DNA of 51,880 nucleotides, taken from NCBI RefSeq assembly GCF_000964425.1, contig NZ_BANF01000105.1:1-51880 (forward strand). The letters are read 5' to 3'. The notes under the pieces were generated by a model. The model was not told the DNA's origin. It did no database searches and was given only the letters and a program-made list of their open reading frames with translations. The position numbers and the translations under genes were made by a program. Below, in pieces: positions 1 to 9,002 of the stretch (its first letter is position 1; every line of letters begins with the position of its first letter). The DNA is from Komagataeibacter intermedius TF2. GTDB taxonomy: Bacteria > Pseudomonadota > Alphaproteobacteria > Acetobacterales > Acetobacteraceae.

Positions 1-318
1 GCAGGGCTTAACCTGAAAGCCCCGTTCCGGGGCCGGGACAACGACACGATCGGGCTGGGCTGGGGCATTGGCCGCGCCAGTTCGGGTGAGCGCCAGTATA
101 CCCGCAACGTGGCCCAGACCGGTACCGACAGCCTGGTGCCGGGCAATGAAAACCACCTTGAACTGACCTATCAGGCACAGGTCACGCCGTGGCTGGTGAT
201 GCAGCCCGACTTCCAGTACGTCTGGCACCCCGCAGGCGGCGGCAGCGACCCGTCCTACCCCTATCGCCGTACCGGCGATGAGGCGATTTTCGGACTGCAC
301 AGCAATATTACATTCTGA
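1..318 (+). CDS. Carbohydrate-selective porin, OprB family (C-terminal end only)
   Basis: The reading frame is open from the first base and stops at 316-318, so only the last 105 residues are visible. The segment alternates polar and hydrophobic residues as in outer-membrane beta strands, contains the OprB-like stretch 'LELTYQAQVTPWLVMQPDFQ' followed by 'YVWHPAG', and ends in phenylalanine (SNITF), the usual C-terminal signature for Bam-dependent barrels. OprB porins admit sugars across the outer membrane, which fits a sugar-oxidising acetic acid bacterium. The family assignment comes from recognition of the C-terminal motif; the specific substrate cannot be judged from this fragment. Confidence 0.8.
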   Translation, partial: AGLNLKAPFRGRDNDTIGLGWGIGRASSGERQYTRNVAQTGTDSLVPGNENHLELTYQAQVTPWLVMQPDFQYVWHPAGGGSDPSYPYRRTGDEAIFGLHSNITF

Positions 319-578
319 TGGCCGCGCGCCCATCCCTCCCCATCCGGCCCCCACCATGCGGGCCGGGTACATCGCCCGTGCTGCTGCTGGTGGCCGTTCT
401 GCTGTTTGCATTCGCAGCCCGTACCCCGCGCCGTCCCGAAGCCCAGACACCAAGAGAAGACAAAAGCACAGGGCGGTATTGAAAATTTACATTGTTGTGA
501 GGTACGGGCCCCTTCTATACGCCTGAACAGACAGGCACATGGCTGGGTCCCGTGCCGCATTGCAAAAGGAAAAAACCG

Positions 579-1211
579 TTGCGCCGTCTTGTTGCTCTAT
601 GTCTTCCGCTTGGTATGGCCGCCTGCGCGCAGCATGCACCCCGCCCCATGGTGAACTACTGCCAGCAGCCCGCCGTGGAATCCGCGATCGTGGGCATTGC
701 CAACCAGGGCGCGCCCTCCGCATCGCCCGCCACCCGGTTTGAAGACGGGACGGTCAAGAGCGCCGTCTATAACGACCACATGCAGGTCATGGCCTGCCAT
801 GGCAGCCTGGTACGCAAGGACGGCACCCGTCAGGACGGTATTGCCATCGCCCGCCTGCCGCACATGCGCACGGGATGGAAGGAAATCTGGGGCACGAGTG
901 CCGCCAGCCATCAGTGGATATCGGATGCGGACATAGCCAGAAACAAGCAGAGCCGGTACGCCGAATATTACGCACACACGCCGCAGGCCTGCAAACCCTA
1001 CGCGCATGACCTGTTCTACGGCACGCAGAAGTCGGACAAGGAAACGGAACACCTGCGCGAGACGCTGTATGACTGCCTGGCGGACCATGACGTCAAGCCG
1101 CTGCGCCCCGTATCGGGCGTGGACCATACCTACAGCCCGTTCGGCATGAACTTCTACATCCCCTATTACACCAACCTGAACGCGGACGATAACGGTCCCT
1201 TCCTGTACTGA
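579..1211 (+). CDS. Putative lipoprotein of unknown function
   Basis: Encodes about 210 residues if translation starts at TTG 579, which has AGGA eight bases upstream and gives a textbook lipoprotein signal: two arginines, a hydrophobic core, then the lipobox GMAAC with the lipidated Cys around residue 16. A GTG at 552 would add nine residues and has no better ribosome site. The mature part is soluble, with several further cysteines and no domain I recognise. It ends 10 bases before the deformylase-like gene, so the two may be co-transcribed. Function is unknown; envelope location is inferred from the signal only. Confidence 0.65.
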   Translation: MRRLVALCLPLGMAACAQHAPRPMVNYCQQPAVESAIVGIANQGAPSASPATRFEDGTVKSAVYNDHMQVMACHGSLVRKDGTRQDGIAIARLPHMRTGWKEIWGTSAASHQWISDADIARNKQSRYAEYYAHTPQACKPYAHDLFYGTQKSDKETEHLRETLYDCLADHDVKPLRPVSGVDHTYSPFGMNFYIPYYTNLNADDNGPFLY

Positions 1212-1221
1212 TCGCGTCGCA

Positions 1222-1725
1222 ATGGCCATCCTGCCCATTATCCGCTTCCCCCATGCCTGTCTGGAACAGGTGGCGGCCCACGTTGATGCGACCGCGCCGG
1301 AAACGGCGCAACTGGCGCGCGACCTGCTGGAAACCATGCATGCAGCGCCGGGCATCGGCATCACGGCATGCCATGTGGGCATTGCGCAACGGCTGGTGGT
1401 CATCGACCTGCCAGACGGGGACGGCCCGCATGTCTATGCCAATCCCGAAATCATCTGGCAGTCAGCAGAAACATCGACACAGGAAGAAGGCAGCGTGTCC
1501 ATGCCCGGCATCCATGCGCCCGTCACCCGCCCTGCATGTGTGAAAGTCCGTTACGACCGTCCCGATGGCACGAAAGCGGAAGATGTCGCGGATGGCCTGC
1601 TGGCCACCTGCCTGCAGCATGAAATCGACCAGATCAACGGTGTTTTCTGGCTGAAACGCCTGTCCCGCCTGCGTCGTGAACGGGCGCTGAAGCGTTATGC
1701 CAGGCTGGGACGCGACAGTCTGTAA
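1222..1725 (+). CDS. Peptide deformylase-like protein with altered metal site
   Basis: 167 residues, the normal length and order of a peptide deformylase (removal of N-formyl from nascent proteins). All three family motifs can be placed but are altered. Motif 1 reads GIGITACHVG (44-53), with His where the usual Gln lies. Motif 2 reads EGSVS (89-93), so the metal-binding Cys is Ser91. Motif 3 reads HEIDQ (133-137), so the second metal-binding His is Gln137; the catalytic Glu134 remains. With two of three metal ligands changed, ordinary deformylase activity is unlikely; this is inference from known chemistry. A paralogue elsewhere would be needed for the essential reaction. It follows the lipoprotein gene by 10 bases and is convergent with phoB. 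Confidence 0.8.
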   Translation: MAILPIIRFPHACLEQVAAHVDATAPETAQLARDLLETMHAAPGIGITACHVGIAQRLVVIDLPDGDGPHVYANPEIIWQSAETSTQEEGSVSMPGIHAPVTRPACVKVRYDRPDGTKAEDVADGLLATCLQHEIDQINGVFWLKRLSRLRRERALKRYARLGRDSL

Positions 1726-1734
1726 ATCATGCAA

Positions 1735-1793
1735 GAGTTTTTGGTGACGCGTTTTGAAAAATGCGGCCCCAGAAACTTTTATCAATGATTGAT
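1735..1793. repeat. Dispersed intergenic hairpin element, copy A (degenerate)
   Basis: Keeps the left end 'gtttttggtgacgc' and right end 'agaaacttttatca' of the repeat described at 12424-12512, with a decayed middle. It lies between the convergent deformylase-like and phoB genes, where it could act as a two-way terminator. Confidence 0.5.
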
Positions 1794-1805
1794 CAACGCA
1801 GCAGA

Positions 1806-2531
1806 TCAGCCAACCTTGCCATCATCCAGCATGTAACCGCTGGAACGCACCGTACGGATCAGATCCGTCCCGCCCGTGGCGTTCAGCGCAAGTCGCAGCC
1901 TGCGGATATGGACATCCACCGTGCGCTCTTCCACATGGATCCGGTCATCCCACGCGGCGGCCAGTATTTCAGCACGCGAAAACACCCGGCGCGGATTACG
2001 CAGAAGATGCAGCAGGATACGGTATTCCGTCGGCCCCAGGGCAACGGGCGTGCCCGCGCGGCTGACCCTGCGTCCGGCGTGGTCCAGCGTTACGTCGGCA
2101 AAGCTCAGGACATCTTCCGCCTGCGTGGCAGGTGCCGCGGCACGACCCGCGCTGCGCCGCATGACAGCCCGCACACGCGCATGCAGCACATCCATGCCAC
2201 ATGGCTTGACCAGGTAATCATCCGCCCCGGTATCCAGCGCGTGGACGGAATCCTGTTCCTCTCCCCGCGCGGTCAGCATGATGACCGGCAGGTAACGCGT
2301 GGCCGTGGCCATGCGCAGCCTGCGGCACAGGTCCACTCCCGACAGCCCCGGCATCATCCAGTCCAGCAGCACAAGATCGGGTTTCCACTCGGTCACTTCC
2401 CGCAGGGCGTCCAGACCGTTATCCACCGGCATGACAAGATGCCCCGCCGCTTCAAGGTTGTAGGACAGCATGACGGACAGGGCGGCATCATCTTCTGCGA
2501 CAAGGATGCGCAGCGGGCGGTCTTCAAGCAA
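1806..2531 (-). CDS. phoB: Phosphate regulon response regulator PhoB
   Basis: 241 residues: an N-terminal receiver domain (about 7-120) with the acidic pair Asp14/Asp15 and phospho-acceptor Asp57 in 'LVLLDWMMPG', then an OmpR/PhoB winged-helix DNA-binding domain (about 145-235) with 'RTVDVHIRRLR' in the recognition-helix region. The start is TTG at 2531, chosen because GGGAGG lies nine bases upstream and the receiver domain begins directly after it. PhoB, once phosphorylated by PhoR, binds Pho boxes and activates phosphate-starvation genes. It sits five bases downstream of phoU, on the same strand, so the two are an operon. No phoR or pst genes are visible nearby. PhoB rather than another OmpR-family regulator is supported by the phoU linkage. 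Confidence 0.88.
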   Translation of the reverse strand: MLEDRPLRILVAEDDAALSVMLSYNLEAAGHLVMPVDNGLDALREVTEWKPDLVLLDWMMPGLSGVDLCRRLRMATATRYLPVIMLTARGEEQDSVHALDTGADDYLVKPCGMDVLHARVRAVMRRSAGRAAAPATQAEDVLSFADVTLDHAGRRVSRAGTPVALGPTEYRILLHLLRNPRRVFSRAEILAAAWDDRIHVEERTVDVHIRRLRLALNATGGTDLIRTVRSSGYMLDDGKVG

Positions 2532-2536
2532 GGACG

Positions 2537-3241
2537 CTAGCCTCCCTGCCCTGAAAACCCGCCACGGGGGCGCACGACAGGCAGAATTTCACCCGTTGCG
2601 GTATAATAGACACGCTCGGCGATATTGGTGGCATGGTCACCGATCCGTTCAAGGTTCTTGGCGATGAACAGCAGGTGCGTGCACGGGCCGATATTGCGCG
2701 GGTCCTCCATCATGTAAGTGACCAGTTCGCGGAACATGGCGTTATACAGTTCATCCACCGCCGTGTCGGACTGCCAGACTTCGCGGGCAAGGTCGGCGTT
2801 CCGCTGGCTCATGGCGTCGATCGCGCGGCGCAGGTTGTCCTGCACCAGACGCCCCATGCCACGCAGTCCGCTCAGCGAAAGGCGTGAGGATACCAGTTCG
2901 GTACGCAGCGAGCGTCGCGCAATGGAGGCGGCGCAGTCACCGATGCGTTCCATGTCTCCCGTGATCTTGAGCGCCGAGACCACTTCGCGCAGGTCCCCCG
3001 CCACGGGGGAACGCAGGGCGAGGATGCGGATGACCATCGCTTCCACATCACGTTCCAGCGTATCAACCTGGGGATCAAGGTCGGCTGCGACACCGGCGGC
3101 GTTTTCATCGCGGTCGGCAATGGCGGCGACCGCCTGCGATGTCTGCTGTTCAACCAGCCCGCCCATCCGCGCCATCATGGAACGCAGTTCTTCCAGTTCC
3201 TGTTCGTAACTGCTGACGATATGTGCTGATTCCTGTCCCAC
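2537..3241 (-). CDS. phoU: Phosphate signalling protein PhoU
   Basis: 234 residues forming two similar three-helix PhoU repeats (about 15-110 and 120-215). Both carry the family's metal-cluster motif: 'KITGDMERIGDCA' in the first and 'FIAKNLERIGDHATNIAERV' in the second. PhoU is a cytoplasmic protein that dampens Pho signalling by linking the Pst transporter with PhoR. It precedes phoB with a five-base gap. Normally phoU follows pstSCAB; here the upstream neighbour is a divergent TonB receptor gene, so phoU-phoB is detached from the transporter genes within this window. Identification is secure. Confidence 0.93.
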   Translation of the reverse strand: MGQESAHIVSSYEQELEELRSMMARMGGLVEQQTSQAVAAIADRDENAAGVAADLDPQVDTLERDVEAMVIRILALRSPVAGDLREVVSALKITGDMERIGDCAASIARRSLRTELVSSRLSLSGLRGMGRLVQDNLRRAIDAMSQRNADLAREVWQSDTAVDELYNAMFRELVTYMMEDPRNIGPCTHLLFIAKNLERIGDHATNIAERVYYTATGEILPVVRPRGGFSGQGG

Positions 3242-3314
3242 CCGCGACCCTTCCTCCCTGCCCGCACAATTATACGGGATGCGCCCGATATCAGGGCTTA
3301 TGATACGCCACGTA

Positions 3315-3327
3315 GATATATTATATC
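3315..3327. promoter_or_regulatory. Perfect palindrome GATATATTATATC, possible metal-regulator operator
   Basis: A six-plus-one-plus-six perfect palindrome between phoU and the TonB receptor gene, about 85 bases before the receptor start. Its core differs from the Zur box at 27024-27038 only in the second and penultimate bases of each arm. A Fur/Zur-family operator is an inference; an AT-rich promoter palindrome could arise by chance. Confidence 0.3.
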
Positions 3328-3411
3328 CGTCCCGGCCTGTTCAAGACGATGTCATACCCCACCAGAATGGTACAAAATAATGAAATAAAAAGATTTCTTC
3401 AGGAACACCCC

Positions 3412-5751
3412 ATGCCGCGCGCGCCCCGTCCCCATATTATATCCGATCCGGCCCCCGTTTCCTACCGGCGGATGCTGACAATCGCGCTGGGCACGATGCT
3501 GGGCATGGGGCCGGGCATGGCGGCGGGAAATGACAATACGCCGTCCGCCACGCCCCTCACCCGCGGCACGGCTGCACCGGCTTCTCGCGCGCCTGCCGCC
3601 CCGACGGAAAGCATGACCGTGACCAGCCGGCACGTGGTGGGCACCCAGCCCGGCGGCGGCCTGATCCGGGCGGAAGATGCGGCGAAATCCGTCAGCACCA
3701 TTGGCACCGATTTCATGCGCAAGCAGGCGCCAAGCGCCACGGCCTTCGACATGGTCAGCCTGCTGCCCGGGGCCAATGTCTCCTCCTCCGACGCGCTGGG
3801 GTTTTCACCCCAGACCAACATAACCGTGCGTGGCCTGGGCGGGGATTCGCTTGGTTATGTGCTCGAAGGGATGCCGCTGAACGACATCGCCTATTACAAC
3901 GGTTACCCCGGACAGTTCGCGGATACGGAAAATTACCAGAGCGTGTCGCTCGCCCAGGGGTCGGCCGATCTGGATTCGCCCGTCCTGAATGCAGCGGGAG
4001 GACTGATGAGCATGTCCCTGCGCGATCCCTCCATGCGGGCGGGGGGATATGCCGATGTCTCATACGGGTCATACAACACGAACCGGCAGTTCCTGCGGCT
4101 GGATACCGGGCAGATCGGGCATACCGGCATCCGGGGCTTCGTGTCCTATTCCCATGGTTATACCGATAACTGGCGCGGGCCGGGACATGATGAACGCCAG
4201 CATATCGACTTCAAATTCCTGCGCGAATGGGGGGCGGGCAACCGGGTATCCGTGATCGGGACATGGAACACGATGGTGGCCAGTTACTACCCGCCGGTGG
4301 ACAGGGCGGACTGGCAGGCGCAGGGGCCACATGGGGCGGCCAACAACCTTGCCGCCACCTATAACCCCAATGATGCGGCAGGCGGCACGGATTACTGGCA
4401 GCTGTACCGACAGCCCGAACGCATCGCCTATATCGCGGCGCCCGCGCGCTTCACGCTGGCGGACAGCGTGCACCTGAAGGTCACGCCCTATGCGCAGTGG
4501 AGTTACGGCAACGCCCCCAGCGGCACGACCATGGGAGAGAGCGGCCTGTGCGATGGCACGGGTGGCTGCGATGAAAATGCCGTGGTGCGCGCGAACTGGA
4601 CCCAGACCAGCTACCGCTCCGGCTTCAACGCCGCGCTGGACTGGCAGCTGGGCAACCATGACCTGGTGATGGGATACTGGTACGACTATTCCGATGATAG
4701 CGAGCACCAGCCCTTTACCGCCGTCAACGCGCAGGGCTATGCCGCCGACATATGGGTGGACCGGATCAGCCGCACCCTGCTGCAGCCCGATGGCCAGCAG
4801 GTGGATGCGGGCAGCTACCACATGATTTCCCAGACCAACGCGCTCTATGTCGGCGACCGGATGCATTTCCTGGGCCACCGCCTGATGGTGGATGTGGGTT
4901 TCAGGGAAGTCATGCTGGACCGCCATGGCACGACCACATCGGACGGGGTGCAGACGGCGGCAGGCAGCAATTCCGCCACCCCGCTGCCGCGCATTGCGAT
5001 CCGCTACCGCATCAGCCCGCGCCACATGGTCTTTTTCAACACCACGACCAATTTCCGCACGCCAGATGAAACCGCCCTGTTCGGCGGCGTGACCGACACA
5101 GGCGTCGCCACACAGCTGAAGAACGAATATTCCGTGTCCGAAGAACTGGGCTACCGCTACAGCGGTAACCTGATTGTCGGCAGCCTGACGCTGTTCAACT
5201 ATGATTTCACCAACCGCGAAATCCAGACCCAGATCGGGCAGGTGGACTCCACCATAAATGGTGGTGGCCAGACATCACGCGGGGTGGACGTGGAAATCGG
5301 GCTGAAGCCATGGCACCATTTTGCGCCCTACCTGTCGGGGGAATACCTGCATGCCACCATCGACAGTGACATCCCCTCCGCCGACGGCATGCTGGCGACA
5401 CGTGGCAGAACGGCGGTAGAAAGCCCCACGCTACAGGCCTCCGCCGGGCTGAGCTATGATGACGGGCACATATTCGGCATGGCCTCCGTCCATTACACGG
5501 GGCGGCAGTACTCAACTTTCATGAATGATGAACGCATGCCCGACCATACGACCGGCAACCTGGCCATCGGATACCGCATGGATGATCATGCCGTCTTCTC
5601 CCACCCCGAATTCAGGATGAATTTCAACAATATCACCAACCAGCATTATCTGTCCGGCGTCGCGACCCCCACCCTGACCAGAGCAGATGGCCCGCAATAT
5701 TACGTGGGCGGCGGGCTTGCGGTACTGTTTACCGCCTCCACCGGGTTCTGA
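3412..5751 (+). CDS. TonB-dependent outer-membrane receptor
   Basis: About 779 residues from ATG 3412, which has AGGA seven bases upstream; an in-frame ATG at 3349 would add 21 residues before the export signal. After a signal peptide (hydrophobic 'MLTIALGTMLGM', ending near 'GMAAG') comes the plug domain with 'FDMVSLLPGANVSS', 'NITVRGLGGDS' and 'VLEGMPLND', then a long beta-barrel ending in a terminal Phe (TASTGF). Such receptors import siderophores, vitamins, metals or glycans using TonB energy. The substrate is not evident: there is no neighbouring siderophore gene and no strongly His-rich loop. A palindrome resembling a Zur box lies upstream. Its last 52 bases overlap the convergent GPH symporter gene. 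Confidence 0.9.
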   Translation: MPRAPRPHIISDPAPVSYRRMLTIALGTMLGMGPGMAAGNDNTPSATPLTRGTAAPASRAPAAPTESMTVTSRHVVGTQPGGGLIRAEDAAKSVSTIGTDFMRKQAPSATAFDMVSLLPGANVSSSDALGFSPQTNITVRGLGGDSLGYVLEGMPLNDIAYYNGYPGQFADTENYQSVSLAQGSADLDSPVLNAAGGLMSMSLRDPSMRAGGYADVSYGSYNTNRQFLRLDTGQIGHTGIRGFVSYSHGYTDNWRGPGHDERQHIDFKFLREWGAGNRVSVIGTWNTMVASYYPPVDRADWQAQGPHGAANNLAATYNPNDAAGGTDYWQLYRQPERIAYIAAPARFTLADSVHLKVTPYAQWSYGNAPSGTTMGESGLCDGTGGCDENAVVRANWTQTSYRSGFNAALDWQLGNHDLVMGYWYDYSDDSEHQPFTAVNAQGYAADIWVDRISRTLLQPDGQQVDAGSYHMISQTNALYVGDRMHFLGHRLMVDVGFREVMLDRHGTTTSDGVQTAAGSNSATPLPRIAIRYRISPRHMVFFNTTTNFRTPDETALFGGVTDTGVATQLKNEYSVSEELGYRYSGNLIVGSLTLFNYDFTNREIQTQIGQVDSTINGGGQTSRGVDVEIGLKPWHHFAPYLSGEYLHATIDSDIPSADGMLATRGRTAVESPTLQASAGLSYDDGHIFGMASVHYTGRQYSTFMNDERMPDHTTGNLAIGYRMDDHAVFSHPEFRMNFNNITNQHYLSGVATPTLTRADGPQYYVGGGLAVLFTASTGF

Positions 5752-7067
5752 GGGGCGAAATACCGCAGCACCACCCCACCCGCCAGCAGGTACAGCAACG
5801 CGGGCACCAGCAGGAAACCGGCATGGATGCCTGCCTGTGCATGGACCGACTGCACGCCCACGCCACTGACCAGTCCCGACGCTGCAAGCACGCCCGCCAG
5901 CAGGCTGCCACCCACATCAAACGCCATTTTCGATGCGGTGGAATTCAGCGCCCATGCCAGTCCCACGGTGTGCGTGCCCGAAAACCCGTCGCCGCCGTCC
6001 ATGCAGTGCGCCAGCAGGGTAAAGCAGACCGGATTGCAGATCCCCACGCACAACCCGAACAGCGCAAGCGAGATGCCCAGCACCTCCATACGCGCGGGCA
6101 GCACATACGCCACCAGCAGCACGCCCCCCGCCGCCAGCGTGCCACCGCGCATGACCGAGGCCGTACCCCACCGCCCGGCCAGCGGCAGCGACAGGCCACA
6201 CCCCGCCAGCACCATCAGGCTGACAAGACCCAGCAGCCAGCCGGCCACATGGTCACTGTCATGCAGGACATAGCGCACGTCATAGACCAGCGCGCCAAAC
6301 AGGAAGGTACTGCCCAGCATGGTCAGCAGCATCGCCCCCGTCAGCCGCCGCCAGCCCCGGTTGGCCAGCAGCCCGGCAACGCGCGCGCGCGCCGTCATAT
6401 CCCCCCCATCCGTCGCAACCCGTTCGTGGCAGAACCGCGATGGCAGCCACAGCAGCCCACCCACCACGCACGCCACCACGACCATGTACAGGGCAAATCC
6501 CGCCTGCCGGTCACCATGACCCAGCCAGTCCACCATGGGCAGCGTCGTGATGCTGACCAGCAGGCTGCCCAGTGTCGCCCCCACCATGCGACTGGTGGCG
6601 AGGCGCAGGCGCATGTCATGGTCCGGCGAAATCAGGCTGGTCATGGCGCCATAGGCGGTATTGACCACGCCATACGCCACGCACAGCGCCATGTAGCCCA
6701 TGGCCGCGCACAGGCCACGCATGCCCACCGGCCACGCGTGCGGCAGCGGCATGAAGGTCAGCGCCACCAGCACCATGAACGGCGCAATCCCCCCGCGCAG
6801 TACGGGTATGGCCTGACGCCCCGCCGGCCTGTGGTCGATCCACAGACCCACCACCGGGTCGGTCACAAGGCTGGCCGCGCGTGCGGCCATAAGCATGAAC
6901 CCCACCATCTGCACCGGCAGCAGCGAGATTTCAGTATAGAAATACGCCAGGTAGCTGAGCATCAGCCCCCAGATGATGTTGAACCCCATGTCCCCCGCGC
7001 CAAACGCCATGACCTCCGCCAGTCCGATACGGGAGACGGAGGGGGCAGCCGCGCGGGGGGCTTTCAT
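5700..7067 (-). CDS. MFS transporter of the GPH (glycoside-pentoside-hexuronide) cation symporter type
   Basis: About 455 residues with roughly twelve hydrophobic segments. The N-terminal half reads like GPH symporters: a first helix '[20 protein letters not shown]' and a first cytoplasmic loop '[13 protein letters not shown]' with the conserved Asp residues. The start at 7067 is favoured because its ATG overlaps the panB stop as ATGA, a sign of translational coupling; a longer start at 7100 lies inside panB. GPH proteins move sugars or related solutes with H+ or Na+ across the inner membrane. The substrate is unknown. Coupling to panB could hint at pantothenate-pathway traffic, but that is speculation. 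The 3' end overlaps the TonB receptor gene by 52 bases, tail to tail. Confidence 0.8.
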   Translation of the reverse strand: MKAPRAAAPSVSRIGLAEVMAFGAGDMGFNIIWGLMLSYLAYFYTEISLLPVQMVGFMLMAARAASLVTDPVVGLWIDHRPAGRQAIPVLRGGIAPFMVLVALTFMPLPHAWPVGMRGLCAAMGYMALCVAYGVVNTAYGAMTSLISPDHDMRLRLATSRMVGATLGSLLVSITTLPMVDWLGHGDRQAGFALYMVVVACVVGGLLWLPSRFCHERVATDGGDMTARARVAGLLANRGWRRLTGAMLLTMLGSTFLFGALVYDVRYVLHDSDHVAGWLLGLVSLMVLAGCGLSLPLAGRWGTASVMRGGTLAAGGVLLVAYVLPARMEVLGISLALFGLCVGICNPVCFTLLAHCMDGGDGFSGTHTVGLAWALNSTASKMAFDVGGSLLAGVLAASGLVSGVGVQSVHAQAGIHAGFLLVPALLYLLAGGVVLRYFAPQNPVEAVNSTASPPPT

Positions 7068-7894
7068 CCCGGCAGGACTTTGCTGCGCACGCCAAAACAT
7101 TCTTCCGGTCCCGGAAAGCGGCGGGTACGCACATCTTGCGCATAGCGTGCGGCGGCATCATCAATCACGCTGCCCACATCGGCATAGCGGCGGACGAAGC
7201 GTGGCGTGAACGTACCGAACACCCCCAGCATGTCGTCAACCACCAGAACCTGCCCGTCACATGCGGGCGAGGCCCCGATCCCGATAACGGGAACAGGCAC
7301 GTCCGCCGTGATGTCACGCGATACGGGTTCCACGGTCCCTTCCAGCACGACGGCGAACGCACCGGCATCGGCAATGGCCCGTGCATCCGCGTGGACCTTG
7401 CGCGCCTGCTGCGCGTCACGCCCCTGCGTGCGGAAGCCACCCGCCGTATTGACCGCCTGCGGCATAAGCCCCACATGCCCGCAGACCGGGATGCCGCGCT
7501 GCGACAGGAACCGCACGGTATCGGCCATTTCCGTTCCACCTTCCAGCTTGACCGCGCCACAGCCGGTTTCCGCCATGATGCGCGCGGCATTGCCGAAGGC
7601 CTGCGCGGGTGACTGCTGGTATGACCCGAACGGCATGTCCACCACCACCAGCGCCCGGCGGGATGCGCGGACAACGGCCGCCCCGTGGGCGATCATCATG
7701 TCCATGCTGACGCCCAGCGTGTCGGACATGCCGTACACCACCATACCCAGCGAATCCCCCACCAGCATTACATCCACATGCGGGTCAAGCCTGCTGGCCA
7801 TGGGCGCGGTATAGGCTGTCAGCCATACGCCTGGCACGTCTCCCTTCCGGACATCACGAATGGTCCGACGCCGGGGCTGTTCCCCATTGCCCAT
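7064..7894 (-). CDS. panB: 3-Methyl-2-oxobutanoate hydroxymethyltransferase (ketopantoate synthesis)
   Basis: 276 residues, normal for PanB, which transfers a hydroxymethyl group from methylene-tetrahydrofolate to 2-oxoisovalerate to make ketopantoate for pantothenate and CoA. Visible motifs are 'LTAYTAPMA' (25-33), '[11 protein letters not shown]' (45-55, with Mg-binding Asp47), 'VDMPFGSYQ', 'VKLEGG', '[10 protein letters not shown]' and 'VLEGTVEP' with the catalytic Glu. The frame is open for another 390 bases upstream, but ATG 7894 has AGGGGA about eight bases before it and matches the family's beginning. panC and panD are not adjacent. The downstream GPH transporter starts inside the stop codon. 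A TIM-barrel cytoplasmic enzyme; identification secure. Confidence 0.95.
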   Translation of the reverse strand: MGNGEQPRRRTIRDVRKGDVPGVWLTAYTAPMASRLDPHVDVMLVGDSLGMVVYGMSDTLGVSMDMMIAHGAAVVRASRRALVVVDMPFGSYQQSPAQAFGNAARIMAETGCGAVKLEGGTEMADTVRFLSQRGIPVCGHVGLMPQAVNTAGGFRTQGRDAQQARKVHADARAIADAGAFAVVLEGTVEPVSRDITADVPVPVIGIGASPACDGQVLVVDDMLGVFGTFTPRFVRRYADVGSVIDDAAARYAQDVRTRRFPGPEECFGVRSKVLPG

Positions 7895-7999
7895 GCTTGC
7901 TATTCCCCTGACCTGTTCATCTGGTACGATGTCATCTGGCATATTGCAGCACATCGGTGTTTGCAAATCCGCCATCCGACACAGGCAGGGGCTGCGCAA

Positions 8000-8926
8000 A
8001 TGGGACTTGGCCGGACCGATATATGGCAGACAGGGCTTATCCACCGGTCCATGCCCGACGTGCTGCGCGCGGGCACGCTGGCGGACATGCCGGTTACATG
8101 GCTGCCCGATCCCGGCCCCTTCCGTTTCATTGCCGACCCCTTTGGCATCTGGCACGAGGACAGACTGTACCTGTTTGCCGAAGCCTATGATTACCGGGTA
8201 AAGGTCGGGCGGATCGATGTCTTCATCCTTGACCGCACCCTGCGCGTCATCGCGCATGCGCCGGTGCTGGTGGAACCATGGCACCTGTCCTATCCCGTCA
8301 TCCTGCGCGACCGGGACGGGTCGTTCCTCATGATGCCCGAATCAGGAAAAAGCGGCGTGCAGCGCCTGTACCGCGCAACCGATTTTCCCTATAGCTGGAA
8401 AGAAGTCGAGGGCTGCGCCTTTCCCGGCCCGATGATCGATGCCTCCCCCCTGTTCCATGATGGCCGGTGGTGGCTGTTCCATACCCCATGGCATGAAGAA
8501 GAACGCCCCCGCGTCGATACCCTGCATGTGGCATGGGCCGACAGCCTGACGGGGCCGTGGCACCCGCATCCCGCCAATCCGGTCCGACGCGACATACACA
8601 GCGCCCGACCGGGCGGAACGCCGGTCGTGATGGATGACGGCACGATCATCCTGCCCACGCAGGACTGCGCGCGGACCTATGGCGGCGCGATCACCCCGCT
8701 GGCCATTACCACCCTGAACACGCGCGAATTCGCGGCGCATCCCCTGCCGCCCCTGACCGCGCCACCCGCATGGCGGCCCGCGACCGACGGTCTGCATACC
8801 CTGTCCGCCGCGGGACCCGTGACACTGGTGGACGCCAAGCAGACCAGCCGGTCGGTCATCGGGCGCGCGGGCGTGGATCTTCACCGCATGGCGCGAAAAC
8901 TGACCCGCCGCATGCTGCGTTACTAA
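8000..8926 (+). CDS. Beta-propeller protein resembling GH43-type / GINT1 N-terminal domains
   Basis: About 308 residues from ATG 8000, preceded by AGGGG at a good distance. It shows repeated propeller-blade signatures: '[20 protein letters not shown]', '[20 protein letters not shown]', '[20 protein letters not shown]' and '[20 protein letters not shown]'. The alternation of Asp-Pro-Phe and 'W-LF' elements is typical of five-bladed propellers of the GH43/62/68 superfamily and of the N-terminal domain of plant glucosamine inositolphosphorylceramide transferases. No signal peptide is seen, so it is probably cytoplasmic, perhaps in glycan or lipid glycosylation. Its exact reaction is unknown. It is divergent from panB and followed by an AT-rich gap. 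Confidence 0.6.
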   Translation: MGLGRTDIWQTGLIHRSMPDVLRAGTLADMPVTWLPDPGPFRFIADPFGIWHEDRLYLFAEAYDYRVKVGRIDVFILDRTLRVIAHAPVLVEPWHLSYPVILRDRDGSFLMMPESGKSGVQRLYRATDFPYSWKEVEGCAFPGPMIDASPLFHDGRWWLFHTPWHEEERPRVDTLHVAWADSLTGPWHPHPANPVRRDIHSARPGGTPVVMDDGTIILPTQDCARTYGGAITPLAITTLNTREFAAHPLPPLTAPPAWRPATDGLHTLSAAGPVTLVDAKQTSRSVIGRAGVDLHRMARKLTRRMLRY

Positions 8927-8983
8927 TAAACTGAAAAAAACATATTCATGACCGGGTCAGGAATTCTGTCATGGATTTAATGT

Positions 8984-9002
8984 GATATTAATTACCATTA
9001 TC
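8984..9002. promoter_or_regulatory. Candidate Fur-type operator
   Basis: Read on the reverse strand, the 19 bases match the classical Fur consensus at 16 of 19 positions. The site lies in the 280-base AT-rich gap before the unknown gene at 9210. The AT-rich context lowers its specificity, so this is tentative. Confidence 0.3.

Noticed and set aside
2860-3348. Possible Pho box before phoU
   Set aside because: Only short partial matches (gtcat) were seen, without the paired spacing of a Pho box.
5823-7145. 440-codon forward open frame
   Set aside because: It is antisense to the GPH symporter gene, rich in His, Gln, Arg and Pro as mirror frames of high-GC genes are, and has no protein-like pattern.
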